Shown here: positions 47,801 through 57,200 of the stretch, piece after piece | How positions within the stretch are numbered: position 1 is the first letter of the stretch | Layout: every line of letters starts with the position of its first letter | DNA from: Cinnamomum chago | Taxonomy: Eukaryota > Streptophyta > Magnoliopsida > Laurales > Lauraceae | Assembly: GCA_038049695.1 (NCBI GenBank) | Contig: CP142452.1 | Coordinates: 71,739,501-71,803,500, forward strand | Length of the DNA: 64,000 bases | Direction of reading: 5' to 3' | Position numbers and translations under genes: made by a program | The notes under the pieces: model-generated | What the model saw: the letters and a program-made list of their open reading frames with translations, nothing else | Database searches by the model: none | What the model was told of the DNA's origin: nothing

Positions 47801-50800
47801 GAGGAGAGGAATGAAGGCAGTTGGGAGTGGTTTCCTTGGGAAGGGGGCTGGAGGTTTTCTTGGGATGGGGGCTAGCTTAGGTTTAGGGTTTTGGGTTTGC
47901 AAGAGTTAAGAGAGGTTTTATAGTTTTTAGTGAGTAGATTTAGGACCAAATTAGCCCTAGGGCTTAATGGGATTAGGGTTAGGGTTTGAGGGTAGTTGGG
48001 TCATTTGGTTAGGAAGTTTCTAGAAGAGGGCACCTTGCACTAACCCAACCTTAATTAACTTAATTAGACTAAACTAACTAAGCCTACCCCACACTAATGG
48101 CCTAGGATTGACTCACACCCTTTTCTAATTAAAAACACTAACCCACTAAGCTAATCTAACTAACTTAGGAAATCTAACTAGTCAATCTAATTAGCCCCTA
48201 ACTAGCCCAATTAAATAGTAATTAACCAAGATTAGCAAAGATTAGCAAGGATTAGTAGAGATTAGTAGTAATTAGCAAAGATTAGTAATAATTAACCAAT
48301 AATTAACATAAATTAGAGTTAATTAGTCTATAAAATAGCCCTTAGAGGGCCCACCAAAGGTGGGACCTCACAATTGGCATGATGAATGAACAAATATTCT
48401 AAAACCTAGGCTCTACCTCAAGTAGGTAACCACACTAGACAAAGAAAACAACTCCCAAAATGTTCAGGAAATAAAATGATAAAAAAATTATAGATCTCAC
48501 ACCCATTCGTGCCCATGAAACAGCATTCTAGCCAGTGAGATTTGTTAAAATTTCATCACATAAGACATATATCCACTTACATGCCAATGAGTATGTATAG
48601 CAGTGACCAAATATGGCTAGCAGTGACCAAATATGGCTAGTATAAATACAACACTATATATGCTATTTACTAGGTGTTACAGATATTGGTGAATAATTGG
48701 ACGATATGATGACACTATCCTGACATTATTAATAACATGACTTTTTTAATTGATTGATAAAATATCTTCTACCATTAACATCATGATATTTTCAAAACAT
48801 CGCTAGAAGTGAATATGTTGTAATACTTACGTAAAATGGGAAAAGGACAGCTTTATTTTTTTTTTTAAATAAGATATTTAATTCATTTAGGTTGTTTGAG
48901 TTCTTTGGGAAAAGGGACGTTGTTTTCCCTCTGTCACACAACTCATTAATTGTTTTCACTCTACGATTATTACTATTAACAACTAATAGTTAGTAATATT
49001 GATGCCTGTGCTTAGTACTTCTTATTATATTAAAAAAAATGCTTAATACTTCTTATTAGTTAATAGTACTCTTTTACTATGATATTGAAATTATTGAGAC
49101 TGTCATCTTTTTTATGTATAACAATTATTAATTAAAAGACAATGCATATAAACAATGCAAAGAAGCTGTTTCAAGCTTTTACGCCTTGAAAAAAAAAATT
49201 ACACAGTAAACACTAATCGCTTCAGCCCTCAAGACAGTTTCTACAAGAGAGGGAAACCACATGACATAACTCATTGATAACTTCAAAATCGATAAAGCCC
49301 TCTATGGACAATCGTTGCGAATCTTAACTTTTACTTTAGGTGCTAACTTTGTTGGGTGATGCAGACACATAACAAAACATTCTAGGGAAACTGAGATTTG
49401 CATTACAATCATTACTTACCAGATACCAGGGGACCTCTTTACTCAAAGAAAGCATCAAAGCGGAGTCTTGTATCCAGGATCCAGCATCATTATGCTTCAA
49501 GAAGTGTTGTTCTGCCTGCAAAATTATGAATTTTAGTCATAATATTCACATACAATTTTAATGAAGAATAGTCACTTGGTATTTCCAGCAGCAAATGTAC
49601 AGCTTGCCAATGCTTCCAGTTCCATACATCTATTTCTCCTGTTTGATGCTCTAGACTGTTGATCATATGAGCCCACAATGAATGATGACAATTTCCCAGA
49701 TTGGATGATCCCAACTCTACAATTAGTTCCCTAAAAATAGACTGTTCAGAAAAATGCAGCAACGGCCCAGATGAACTTGCCAAAATAAATTGTTAAGATC
49801 TTCCACCCTGGGAAATATTGGACCATTCTCTACCCGCAGTGAGCCCCACATATCAAAGATCTGGACCACAGAAAATGGATTCATATGTTCAGAGGTTGAA
49901 GTGTTAGCAAACTATAATTTGTTGTGGAGTTGCAATGCAGGATTTTCCTCTTTACTAAAAGTATTGTGCAAACAATCCATGTACCGTTTCCTCCACTATA
50001 ACACCCCTCAAACCACTGTGTTCACAGCTAATTGGTGTCTCAGAGCCAACTTGTCCAGATATTGTAACAACCAATGGCACCACTTTGCAGGCAGTATCCA
50101 ACAGCTGTGCTGTAGGTAAACAGAACAGAAGACCAGTGTCTATTAGTTCTATACCTGACTTAATTGCAAGGCCACAATTTACAAATATCACTTGCTTTTT
50201 TCACATCCAATATACCAACAATTTCAGTCTTAGGTTTTGTTTTGTCTAAAGGATAATCATGAGTCATGATACACATACAAACACACACAACACGCGCGCG
50301 CAGAGAGAGAGAGAGAGAGAGTTACAAGAAAATGACATTAAAAAAAAAACCTATGCACTACAATTAGGATTATGACTCAAATCTGTTTTGGTGAACTGCT
50401 TGCTCCAACAGTAACCTGCATGAACTGGCAATTATTATTGTTGTTGCTGCTGTCCTTATCATTATTGTTGTTGTTATTATTATTATGAATTTATGATTGT
50501 CGTCGACGTCATCATCATCTTCACTGGAGAGAAGGAAAAATGAATATCTGTTAAATAAATGCTATCATTGCTAGAAATAACATGCACTATTCTTCCCAAT
50601 AAATACCACCATCGGTTCATAGCTGCCCACGATTTGGTACCTTTCTCTAAGATTGAACCAAAATATTCAAACTCAGTACTGAAAAATGAGAACTCTGTCT
50701 CACAACCAATGCATACAAGTTAAACAACCATAAAGCAGCTACTCTTATCACATTCAAGTCTCAAAAGCATATAACCCTCAACCAGTATCTATGCTTTCAA

Positions 50801-51156
50801 ACACATGAAACACATTCTGTTCAATCCAGAGACAAAAGGACAGAATATGCAAAAGCAAACAAGGTTAAAGAATCCACTTACCCAAGTCCTTCAACTGGTT
50901 AACCCGTGGAACCGATTGCAGAACATCTGCATCCCTGGACAAAAAAACAGAAACCCAAGAAAATAGCATCACAGCAATTTCAATGAACGCGATTCAATGC
51001 AAACACAGAAAAAGATTTCACAATATAAATAGCAATAGTAGCAGTGACTCAAAAAAAAAAAAAATCCAAATCCTACAACCTTCCACTGCTCCTCCCCAAA
51101 AGATAAAGAGCAGCTGCACTAAGAGAGCAGCTCAATCCCCCCCAAGGAATCATCAT
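32863..51156 (-). CDS. SP1: SP1, chloroplast outer-envelope RING E3 ubiquitin ligase
   Basis: Ubiquitinates TOC import receptors in the CHLORAD pathway. Eleven exons: 51156-51080, 50934-50882, 50109-49985, 49515-49420, 44284-44147, 44070-44005, 38729-38617, 38508-38398, 35978-35935, 35856-35748 and 32965-32863. All are GT-AG with consistent phases, giving 344 residues (Arabidopsis SP1 about 343). Order: N-terminal membrane segment ([14 protein letters not shown]), GIDE/MULAN-like intermembrane-space domain ([11 protein letters not shown] ... [10 protein letters not shown] ... [20 protein letters not shown]), second membrane segment ([17 protein letters not shown]), and a C-terminal C3HC4 RING ([20 protein letters not shown] ... 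CPLCRRR). RING ligands are intact; one non-ligand Cys of Arabidopsis is Ser. Two ATGs are adjacent (51156, 51153); the second matches the usual MIPWGG start. Introns 4, 6, 8 and 10 are swollen by transposons. Confidence 0.96.
33288..33502. mobile_element. MITE in SP1 intron 10
   Basis: Left end TTTAAAGCACATTTGTGCGG and right end CCACACAAACGTGCCCTTAA are near-complementary. Inner words also pair: TGGAAAGTGGAAATGC / AGGTGGGAATGGATTTTC-type and the CAGTAAAA / TTTTCTG pair. About 215 bp. A related element may be at 55047-55306. Confidence 0.5.
33777..34105. repeat. Minisatellite with nested 136-bp duplication
   Basis: Units of about 30 bp built on TCATTTAGCGCCTTTTAAG / TCATTTAGTGCCTTCTAAG repeat four times or more, and a larger 136-bp block (GATTCGTTTTGTCATTTAGT ... 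GTCCCACATCGG) occurs twice, starting at 33861 and 33997. The two 136-bp copies end at the same point in different simple repeats, (TG)n and (G)n. Lies in SP1 intron 10. Confidence 0.85.
34106..34128 (+). repeat. Homopolymer run of 23 G
   Basis: Twenty-three consecutive G in SP1 intron 10, directly after GTCCCACATC. On the transcribed (minus) message it would be a C run. Length is likely variable or uncertain. Confidence 0.95.
35857..35934 (-). other. SP1 intron 9: 78 nt, in frame, no stop
   Basis: Donor GTATCACAAG and acceptor TCTGCAG bound a 78-nt intron whose length is a multiple of three and whose frame is open. Spliced, the protein reads [13 protein letters not shown], matching Arabidopsis ESEG-SNGTRES. 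Retained, it would insert 26 residues (starting [13 protein letters not shown]) between the second membrane segment and the RING. This is the structure of an exitron or a neutral retained intron. Confidence 0.6.
36284..38196. repeat. Long inverted repeat (foldback) in SP1 intron 8
   Basis: Left arm ~36284-37163 and right arm ~37201-38196 are reverse complements over nearly their whole length, apart from indels. Examples: left TTGAACTCAACAAATT with right AATTTGTTGAGTTCAA; left GCATGGGGTGTGAGTTTGAG with right CTCAAACTCACACCCCATGC; left AACAAAATGAAATTATCAA with right TTGATAATTTCATTTTGTT at the centre. The loop is only ~37 bp. No coding sequence. In the SP1 pre-mRNA it would form a stem close to 0.9 kb. 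Confidence 0.85.
39215..40268. mobile_element. hAT-like element inserted in a TRIM LTR
   Basis: Ends resemble GGTACCGTTTGGATTCTC and GATTTGCCAAACAAGCCCTC. The interior repeats phrases such as GATCCAAACC and TTGAGATATTTGCAAAA, as in the 15960 element. LTR-like sequence (AACCTATTCAAAATCC then AAACTTATTCA) stops at 39214 and resumes at about 40269. Boundaries are approximate. Confidence 0.45.
40269..40875 (-). mobile_element. TRIM (miniature LTR retrotransposon), left LTR interrupted
   Basis: The right LTR is 40739-40875 (TGTAGAG ... CTGACA). Directly inside it, on the minus strand, is TGGTATCAGAGCC (40738-40726), a perfect initiator-Met tRNA primer-binding site. A second LTR copy ends with the matching TGTCAGTGACA at 40361 and shares AAACTTATTCAAATCTATC and ACATCTCTTTC. 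The internal part is only ~377 bp and non-coding. The outer part of the left LTR seems to lie at ~39180-39214, separated by another insertion. In SP1 intron 6. Confidence 0.6.
41913..42832. mobile_element. hAT-type non-autonomous element (copy 2), exact 8-bp target duplication
   Basis: Perfect 12-bp TIRs: TAGGGTTGTAAA at the left and TTTACAACCCTA at the right. TGTGCATC flanks it on both sides (41905-41912 and 42833-42840), the 8-bp duplication of hAT elements. Subterminal regions are packed with GGTTCCG / CGGAACC. The middle (about 42090-42620) is unique-looking non-coding sequence with an 18-bp perfect palindromic stem. In SP1 intron 6. Confidence 0.88.
42098..42159. repeat. 18-bp perfect hairpin inside the hAT element
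   Basis: CAGCTGTCATCTTTCCAG (42098-42115) is the exact reverse complement of CTGGAAAGATGACAGCTG (42142-42159), with a 26-nt loop. Perfect pairing inside otherwise unique sequence is unexpected by chance. Possible stem for a small RNA, or the scar of a secondary insertion. Confidence 0.7.
43195..43590 (-). repeat. Dispersed GTGGGCCC-type repeat
   Basis: Shares in reverse orientation the block AAGCCGTTAAACTTGTGG and nearby words with 663-1330. GTGCACACCAGGCTGTGGGG near the left end pairs loosely with CCCCCACAGCCGGGTGGG near the right. Transposon class unknown. Confidence 0.45.
44387..48372 (-). mobile_element. Large LTR, probably solo, with 5-bp target duplication
   Basis: On the minus strand it begins TGTGAGGTCCCACCTTTGG and ends CCGGAATTGGGGCGTTACA. 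ATTGG flanks it on both sides (44382-44386 and 48373-48377). The length is 3,986 bp. I find no primer-binding site, no internal domain and no second copy of the ends inside, so a solo LTR of a large-LTR (Gypsy-like) family is most likely. It contains GGTTAACCGG palindromic repeats (46396-46775) and a TTCCAGCAG-rich low-complexity zone (47150-47770). It lies in SP1 intron 4; exon 5 begins 103 bp from its edge. Confidence 0.85.
46396..46775. repeat. GGTTAACCGG palindromic repeat cluster
   Basis: Variants of CCGGTTAACCGGCC and GGCCGGTTGACCGG recur about ten times in 380 bp inside the large LTR. The core GGTTAACC is self-complementary. Irregular spacing, not a strict tandem array. Confidence 0.7.
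50276..50322. repeat. Compound microsatellite (CA)n(CG)n(GA)n
   Basis: ACACACACA, CGCGCGCG and GAGAGAGA runs follow one another in SP1 intron 2. Confidence 0.9.
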
Positions 51157-52155
51157 CCAACACTCAAGAACTGGAAGCTCAATACACCAAAAACAAGGCT
51201 TCAGCGTCTTTCATAAGGAAAATCAGCGAGAAGAGCTTAAAAAACGAAGGAAACACGATCTGGGTGTTTAAGATATTGCAAGGAATGTATGTGAAATGCA
51301 AATGGGGTTGAAGAAGGAGAAACGTAAAGGAATGGAACTCAGGATATATGTAAGAAACAGTAAATGAAAGTAGACAAAAAAAGGCAAGAATAGGATCACA
51401 ACAGATCGATAATGAGAGAAAATAAGATCTGGGTTTTTCAGATTTAGTAAGAAATGGAGTGGAAAGGGGAGATTCTACATAAAAAAATCGATTGAAAACG
51501 GAAGGTTTTGCTGAAAAAGGAAATCCAGGCTTTTAAGAGAAGAACGAAGAAAATCTACATGAAGCACCGAAGTAAGATATGAGAAGGGTCTGAAGATTTT
51601 TGCAAAAGGATTGAAATGTTTGATTGATTTAAACGGGTAGGAAGAAAGAAGAGTTTGAGACAGAGAGAGAGAGAGAAGGAGCATCGGATGCTTTTTACGG
51701 GTGCAGACGAAGAAAAGAACAGAATTTAGAAGCTTTTCATGTGAAAAAAAAAATTTCAGACTAAACTTTATCATCAATTTTTCTCCACCGATCAGAGGGG
51801 CCCATAACCCATTATGGATCGTGTGTGGTCCATACTTTAGGTAGGTTAGATGGTGGTGGGGATCTGACGTGGGAAAAAACAAAGAGCAATTTTGACTTAA
51901 AAATGGTGATATTTGTAAAATCTGAGGTGGTCCCTCCCATCCCATGAGCGACCATGGTTGAAAAACTTATCGAGCAGGCCTTAGAGTTAACCTGTCAACT
52001 GTTGTAAACAAGGGGGTCTCTTTTTTACTATAGGAATTTGCCGGAAAACCTCATACGACCCCTTAATATTAGTGAGGACTAAGTAGGACATTGGACACGA
52101 GGGGGTTCTCTTGTTGCGTTTCGGTCTCTTTTTTTTCCTTTTTTTTTGTCCTTTT

Positions 52156-52363
52156 ATGATACGGTCAATATCAATCGTTCTGTTATTCCCAGTAAATAAG
52201 ACAGTTACAGAGTGAAGAAAATCTGTTAGACAGATTGGTCGATATCAACCATCAAGGCTAAGTTATAATGGTTGATATCGACCATTCTATTGTGTTAAAA
52301 AACTAAAATAGTTATAGGTTGAAGGAAATCCGATGGGCAAATTGGTCGATATCAACCATCCCA
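52156..52363. repeat. Tandem pair with palindromic TTGATATCGACC ends
   Basis: Two diverged ~91-bp copies (about 52163-52253 and 52271-52361) share GTTA-AG-TTGAAG-AAATC words and both end ATTGGTCGATATCAACCATC. The starts (GGTTGATATCGACCATTC) are the reverse complement of the ends, so each unit has inverted ends. Confidence 0.65.
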
Positions 52364-53899
52364 AAGAAAAAAAAAAAAGACAAATTGAGACTAAAGGACT
52401 CCTCCCATATCCAACATCCTAATGGGTCCTCATCTATATTACGGGGTCCTATCGGGTTTTCCCCCGTAAATTTCTCTTTTTACTATCTTGTTTTCTTTTT
52501 AATTTTAAAAAAGTTTAATATATAAATTTTTATTCATTTGGATAAATTATCATGAATACATCACATGTGAATTAAATATCTAATTTTTTAAATATTTTTA
52601 TGATTTTTTAAAATAAAAAAAGTTACTCTTCCAATTTTATTCTCCTAACTCAAGCTTTTTTTTTTTTTTTTGCTTTATAATTTTAGCTGTGCAAGTTGAA
52701 TCCAAGTCCCGAGTTTTCCCACCTCATATCTAACCATTCATCATTGATCATTCATGCAGTGGGCCCAAGAAGCATATTGCTGGAGCATGAGCTCCACTTC
52801 ATACTGATCCGATTAAGGTGTGTCTGGGCCACTCCTATCCGGTAATTTATTAGAGATGGAGGTGTGCAGTGATCTGGACGAGGTTTTTTTTTTTAGAGAG
52901 AGAGATGTGAAGGCGTAGAGACACAAAACACCAAACGACAAAACAAAAGACACAAAACACCAAAACACAAACACTGATGCAAAGGCATAAAGTGACATTC
53001 CCTGATGTTATATCCTTCTGGAGATACTGAGCCAGATTCTGCAACCTCAACGCACATTCCTCACTTCTAGAGCCAGGGTCGACAAGGTGAGGCTACTACA
53101 CTCTGCTCTTCTGCACAGGGAAATGGACTGAAGATGTCAGTCTGACTCTTGTACGCACTCCACGGCCTGATGATCCGTTTAAAGATATTACTCTTGGACT
53201 ACAGGAGGAATGTAAGTATGCTCTGAATGTCGTCGTCATATGCCAGGAAACATCCATCTGGATAGGCCATCTGCAACCCTGCTGAGATTTTGTAGCTTCA
53301 ACTGCTTGGAAGGATTTGAATGGAAAAAGGGACTAGGGATGGAGATGGGTTCTCAAGGGTGCTGAAGTTTTGGGTCTTTGTTTAGGATCTGGAGTCTCAA
53401 CCCATTTTAAGTTCAAATCTGAGTTCATTAACTCAGATTCCTTGAGCTGGGCAGATAGGCTGTCTCACATGTTTTGTACCACATACCCATCTAGCAAAAA
53501 ATAATAATAAATAAATGAATAAAACAAGGTGTATTTTGTTTTCATATGGCAATCTGAGTTTTGATCCAGACTCGGGCCCTCCATCAGCTACTGTACAGGT
53601 CATAATGTCCTTTGGCCAAGTTCAACCCATGTAGGACTTGTCTTGAGGATCAAATGCATCATGGACCAAACACAAATATCTCTACCCACATGAGGAAATT
53701 CAGTACACAACTCTTCAATGACAGAATCAAAAACTTCCAAAGCTTATAGGTTCAATTGGATGAATGGAACATATTTCAAAGTCTCCTGTTCTTACATGTT
53801 GCCATGCCATCGAATCCTAAAATGGATTTCACGGAATCCTTATGTCCACAGTTTTAACAGTTTTATACATGACAAGGTTAGACTGCACATTTGTCATCC

Positions 53900-53903
<4 letters not shown>

Positions 53904-53948
<45 letters not shown>
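53904..53948. repeat. (CT)n microsatellite
   Basis: About 22 CT dinucleotides. Polymorphic marker type; it gives spurious leucine-serine frames. Confidence 0.95.
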
Positions 53949-53951
<3 letters not shown>

Positions 53952-54276
53952 GGAGCATTTTCAGAGACAGGGCCAACTCATCCCAATTCCCACCACCCTC
54001 ATTTTACACTATAGAGGAATGCCCATACTTTCCAAGAGCCCCAACTCTCGAGCGGGATATTGAGTTTGATTCTAAAGTTAGAAAGAGCAGTCCATATTCT
54101 ATCATTCAACCACTATTGACAGATCAGATTCCAATATGATGCAGAAGCAAGCTTTGATGAATTAAATGCATCGGGGCCTAAGATTTGAAGTGTGAATATG
54201 TTAATTCAATTGATATATTTCAGAAAGGAAAAAAAAATGAAAAACATTGACACCCTCAAAACTGTCATGTGCCCCA

Positions 54277-57200
54277 CTAAAGAACAGATAGCGATATGGC
54301 TGCAGATCGAAGCTTAACAGCATCATCTTCCCATTTGGACTGCGGGGCAGCAGCACCAGCAATGAAAGCCTGCAAAAAAGTCAGTAAGAATCCACTTGTA
54401 AGAAAACAGTCAAACTTATTTTCCCAGAATCTCTTCCTTTCCTTTTTCCTTCGTATGGCAGTTTTTGAACTAGTAGTGAATGATCCCCCAATGTTATACT
54501 TTTGAGATCCCACATTTCATAAGGAGATCACTAGGCAGAACTGCATTACCAACAGTTCATGGACCAAAGGTTTGAAACTATCAACCTTCAGAAAAAGAAG
54601 AAAATATAGAGTACGTGACAATGCGTACTTTCCCACTGTTGACAGAGGCAACTAATGCTACACGCTGGTCATCTACACCGAACTCGTAGAAGTAATACGT
54701 CCTGAAAATAGCCAATTCATATCAGAACAATATGAAATTAGAGAGTTCATTTTTTCAAAATGAGAGAGTATTTCACCATTGTAGTTTATGGAGGGAAAAA
54801 GATAAAAACTAGGCATATGTTTGTGTAACGAAAGGGTACCACAAAAGAGGAAAATTGTTATGCTTTTCGCACAGCCATCTCTTCCATCATTTGGTGAACA
54901 CTTATACATTGGAAAAAAAAAAGGGGAAAAAAATGTTGATTTTCCTAAATAAAAACGATTTCGAATATCTATAGGAGTGGCAAGAATACAGGATTAGTCT
55001 CTCCCATAGAAAAGGAAATCCAGGAAATGTGGAATCCTTTCATTACGCAAAGACACTGTTTGTTAAGCTAAGATGCCCAGGACCAACATGGATATGGCAG
55101 GGACACGGAGTCACGGACAATGCTAGAATTCCACAGCACTGCAGATTCCTTTTCTGCGGTGCCGTGGAAAAGTGATTCCTACTCCCCTCCCATGGGCATA
55201 GTTCATTTTTTGCACCAAACAATTAAAAAAAAAATGGCAAGAGAAGAAAACAAGAGCTTTTTCCGTGCTACCAAGAAATCCACGGGTTGCACAAACATGT
55301 CCTAAATGTTAAAAAGGATTCCAATTGCGGTGATTTTAGATAGTTATGCATTCTAAAAGATTTATCATGTTGTGTGGGCAGGACACTGACCGTCCAACCT
55401 TCGTGGACTATTTTATGTGAATCTTGATGAGCATAAAAGTTACCTTAGCCCTTCATCTTCCTTAATTTTAAATGTACGGGCAGAATATATTGTTGCACCA
55501 CCTGCAATGTATAATGATGTCAAGACTGGTAAAAGTTCTAAATGAAATAGCATAAATTCATGATTAACCAGATGTAATGAGAGGTTTTGAGAAGACAATG
55601 ATTCTTACAGATCAAAGATAAATAGAAATCAAGACACAAAAAAAAATCCCATGTTGACAGCAAAGAAACTATTCTGAAAAGAGCTAGCTGCATAATATGA
55701 TCCTACAGAAGACTAAAATATAGAGCAAAGTGCAAACAATAATAATGATGTTCGCATATTTCTGAAGCTTCCTAAAAGAGATTCTTAGAAGATGGAGGAA
55801 CTACAGATTAAATATTTACCAGGAACAAATATTTTGGCTGCCTCTTTTAAGGAACCTAAATCTGTAATATCTTTGGCCTGTGGAATACAGTTAAATTCAA
55901 ATACATTACGCAAGCGAACATCTGAAAAAAATCCAGCACTATACATGCATCACAGATATAAATAACAAAGGTGTTTCAAAATGTAATCCATGCATCTTTT
56001 TTACCAATTTCATGCTGGATTAAAACCAGGTTCATTAGTTTCTTTAGCAAAATATTAAAAATAATAATAATAATTCATAAGTTCAAAAAATGGATTGCTT
56101 AATATTTTTTCATTTTTCAAGTTTAGAAATGGTCAACACCACTCAGCTTTGAAGATCATTTCATTAAGAAATGCCGGTATCATGCAGCGCATCTTCTATG
56201 AAAAAGATTTTTTTTTTTGAGAGGTTGTTTAGTTTTATTTTTTTTGTTCCTTGTTGACAATTTCCACTGATTTGATTTTTTTTTTCCCCCTGATTCGTGA
56301 AGAAAGCAGATTGGAATGCACATGCTAGAGAAGTTCTTCCCATGGATGCATTTCAAACAGAAAAATATTCACCTCACCAAATAATGGTTTTTAAAAACTG
56401 TCAAATGCGAAGTCATCAGTTCTGTTTTTCACATAAAATAAATCATTGTGGGAACATAATGTCATGGAAAATGGTTGAGAAAAAACCATGGACTTAAGGT
56501 GGGTCAATTAATGGTGGAAGAATCACTACTCGACAGGCACTGACTTGCAAGTTGTAACCCATGGCAGACCACTATAAAACCACCTAAACACACGCCCCCT
56601 CCACAAACAACCAGTTTCAAAACCAATCCACCTTTTCCTTCATTTTCAACCTTCCTAATCTTCAACATGTAGTTATTATACCCTAACTCTCCAGTGTCTC
56701 AATAATAGTGTACATGTCCTGTGGAATGCAATTACCCACCAACAATCCAAGTACCTAGCAGGTAAATATTATAACCTAAAGAATCATATCCTGCTAAGTA
56801 TCACTATTCCACAAACCTCCAGGAATGTGATCTTTAGCTGATTGGATGGGCGAATCACCACGCTTAAAACCTCAGATCTGCATCAGATAAGAAGATGAAG
56901 AATAAGAAGAGAGATAAATAGTTAAAAACTGCCACTGCAATTTCAATACCAATTTTCAGTACTCCACTTAATAACAATAAAAAGAGAATACTGGAGCCAT
57001 AAATCTAGTGAAAAAAATTAAACAAAACTACATATAAGGACACTGCAGGTGAAATCTTTCATTTTTAGCATCTTTGTCTAAACAGTCAAATGTGCACAAG
57101 AAGAGCAAGATATTGCGAATAAGACCCGATTTTCAAATTTCTTACAAACACAGTACTGAAGACGTACACATGACACAGAGAAGAGCTGCCTAAGAATATA

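Larger units (their letters stand above)
51157..54276. other. SP1 promoter side and PPD5 3' side, no gene recognised
   Basis: 51157-52000 should hold the SP1 leader and promoter (minus strand); no clear TATA box was identified. 52156-52363 is a tandem repeat described separately. The remainder holds a (CT)n run at 53904-53948 and low-complexity ORFs only. Confidence 0.45.

Noticed and set aside
47151-47902. Long Leu/Ser-rich and Pro-rich open frames on the minus strand
   Set aside because: They come from TTCCAGCAG-type low-complexity sequence inside the LTR, overlap each other in several frames and show no domain.
44387-48372. Complete LTR retrotransposon with internal genes
   Set aside because: No primer-binding site, no gag/pol coding and no repeat of the terminal sequences inside; solo LTR preferred.
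53718-54139. Leu-Ser repeat proteins
   Set aside because: Produced by the (CT)n microsatellite in three frames.
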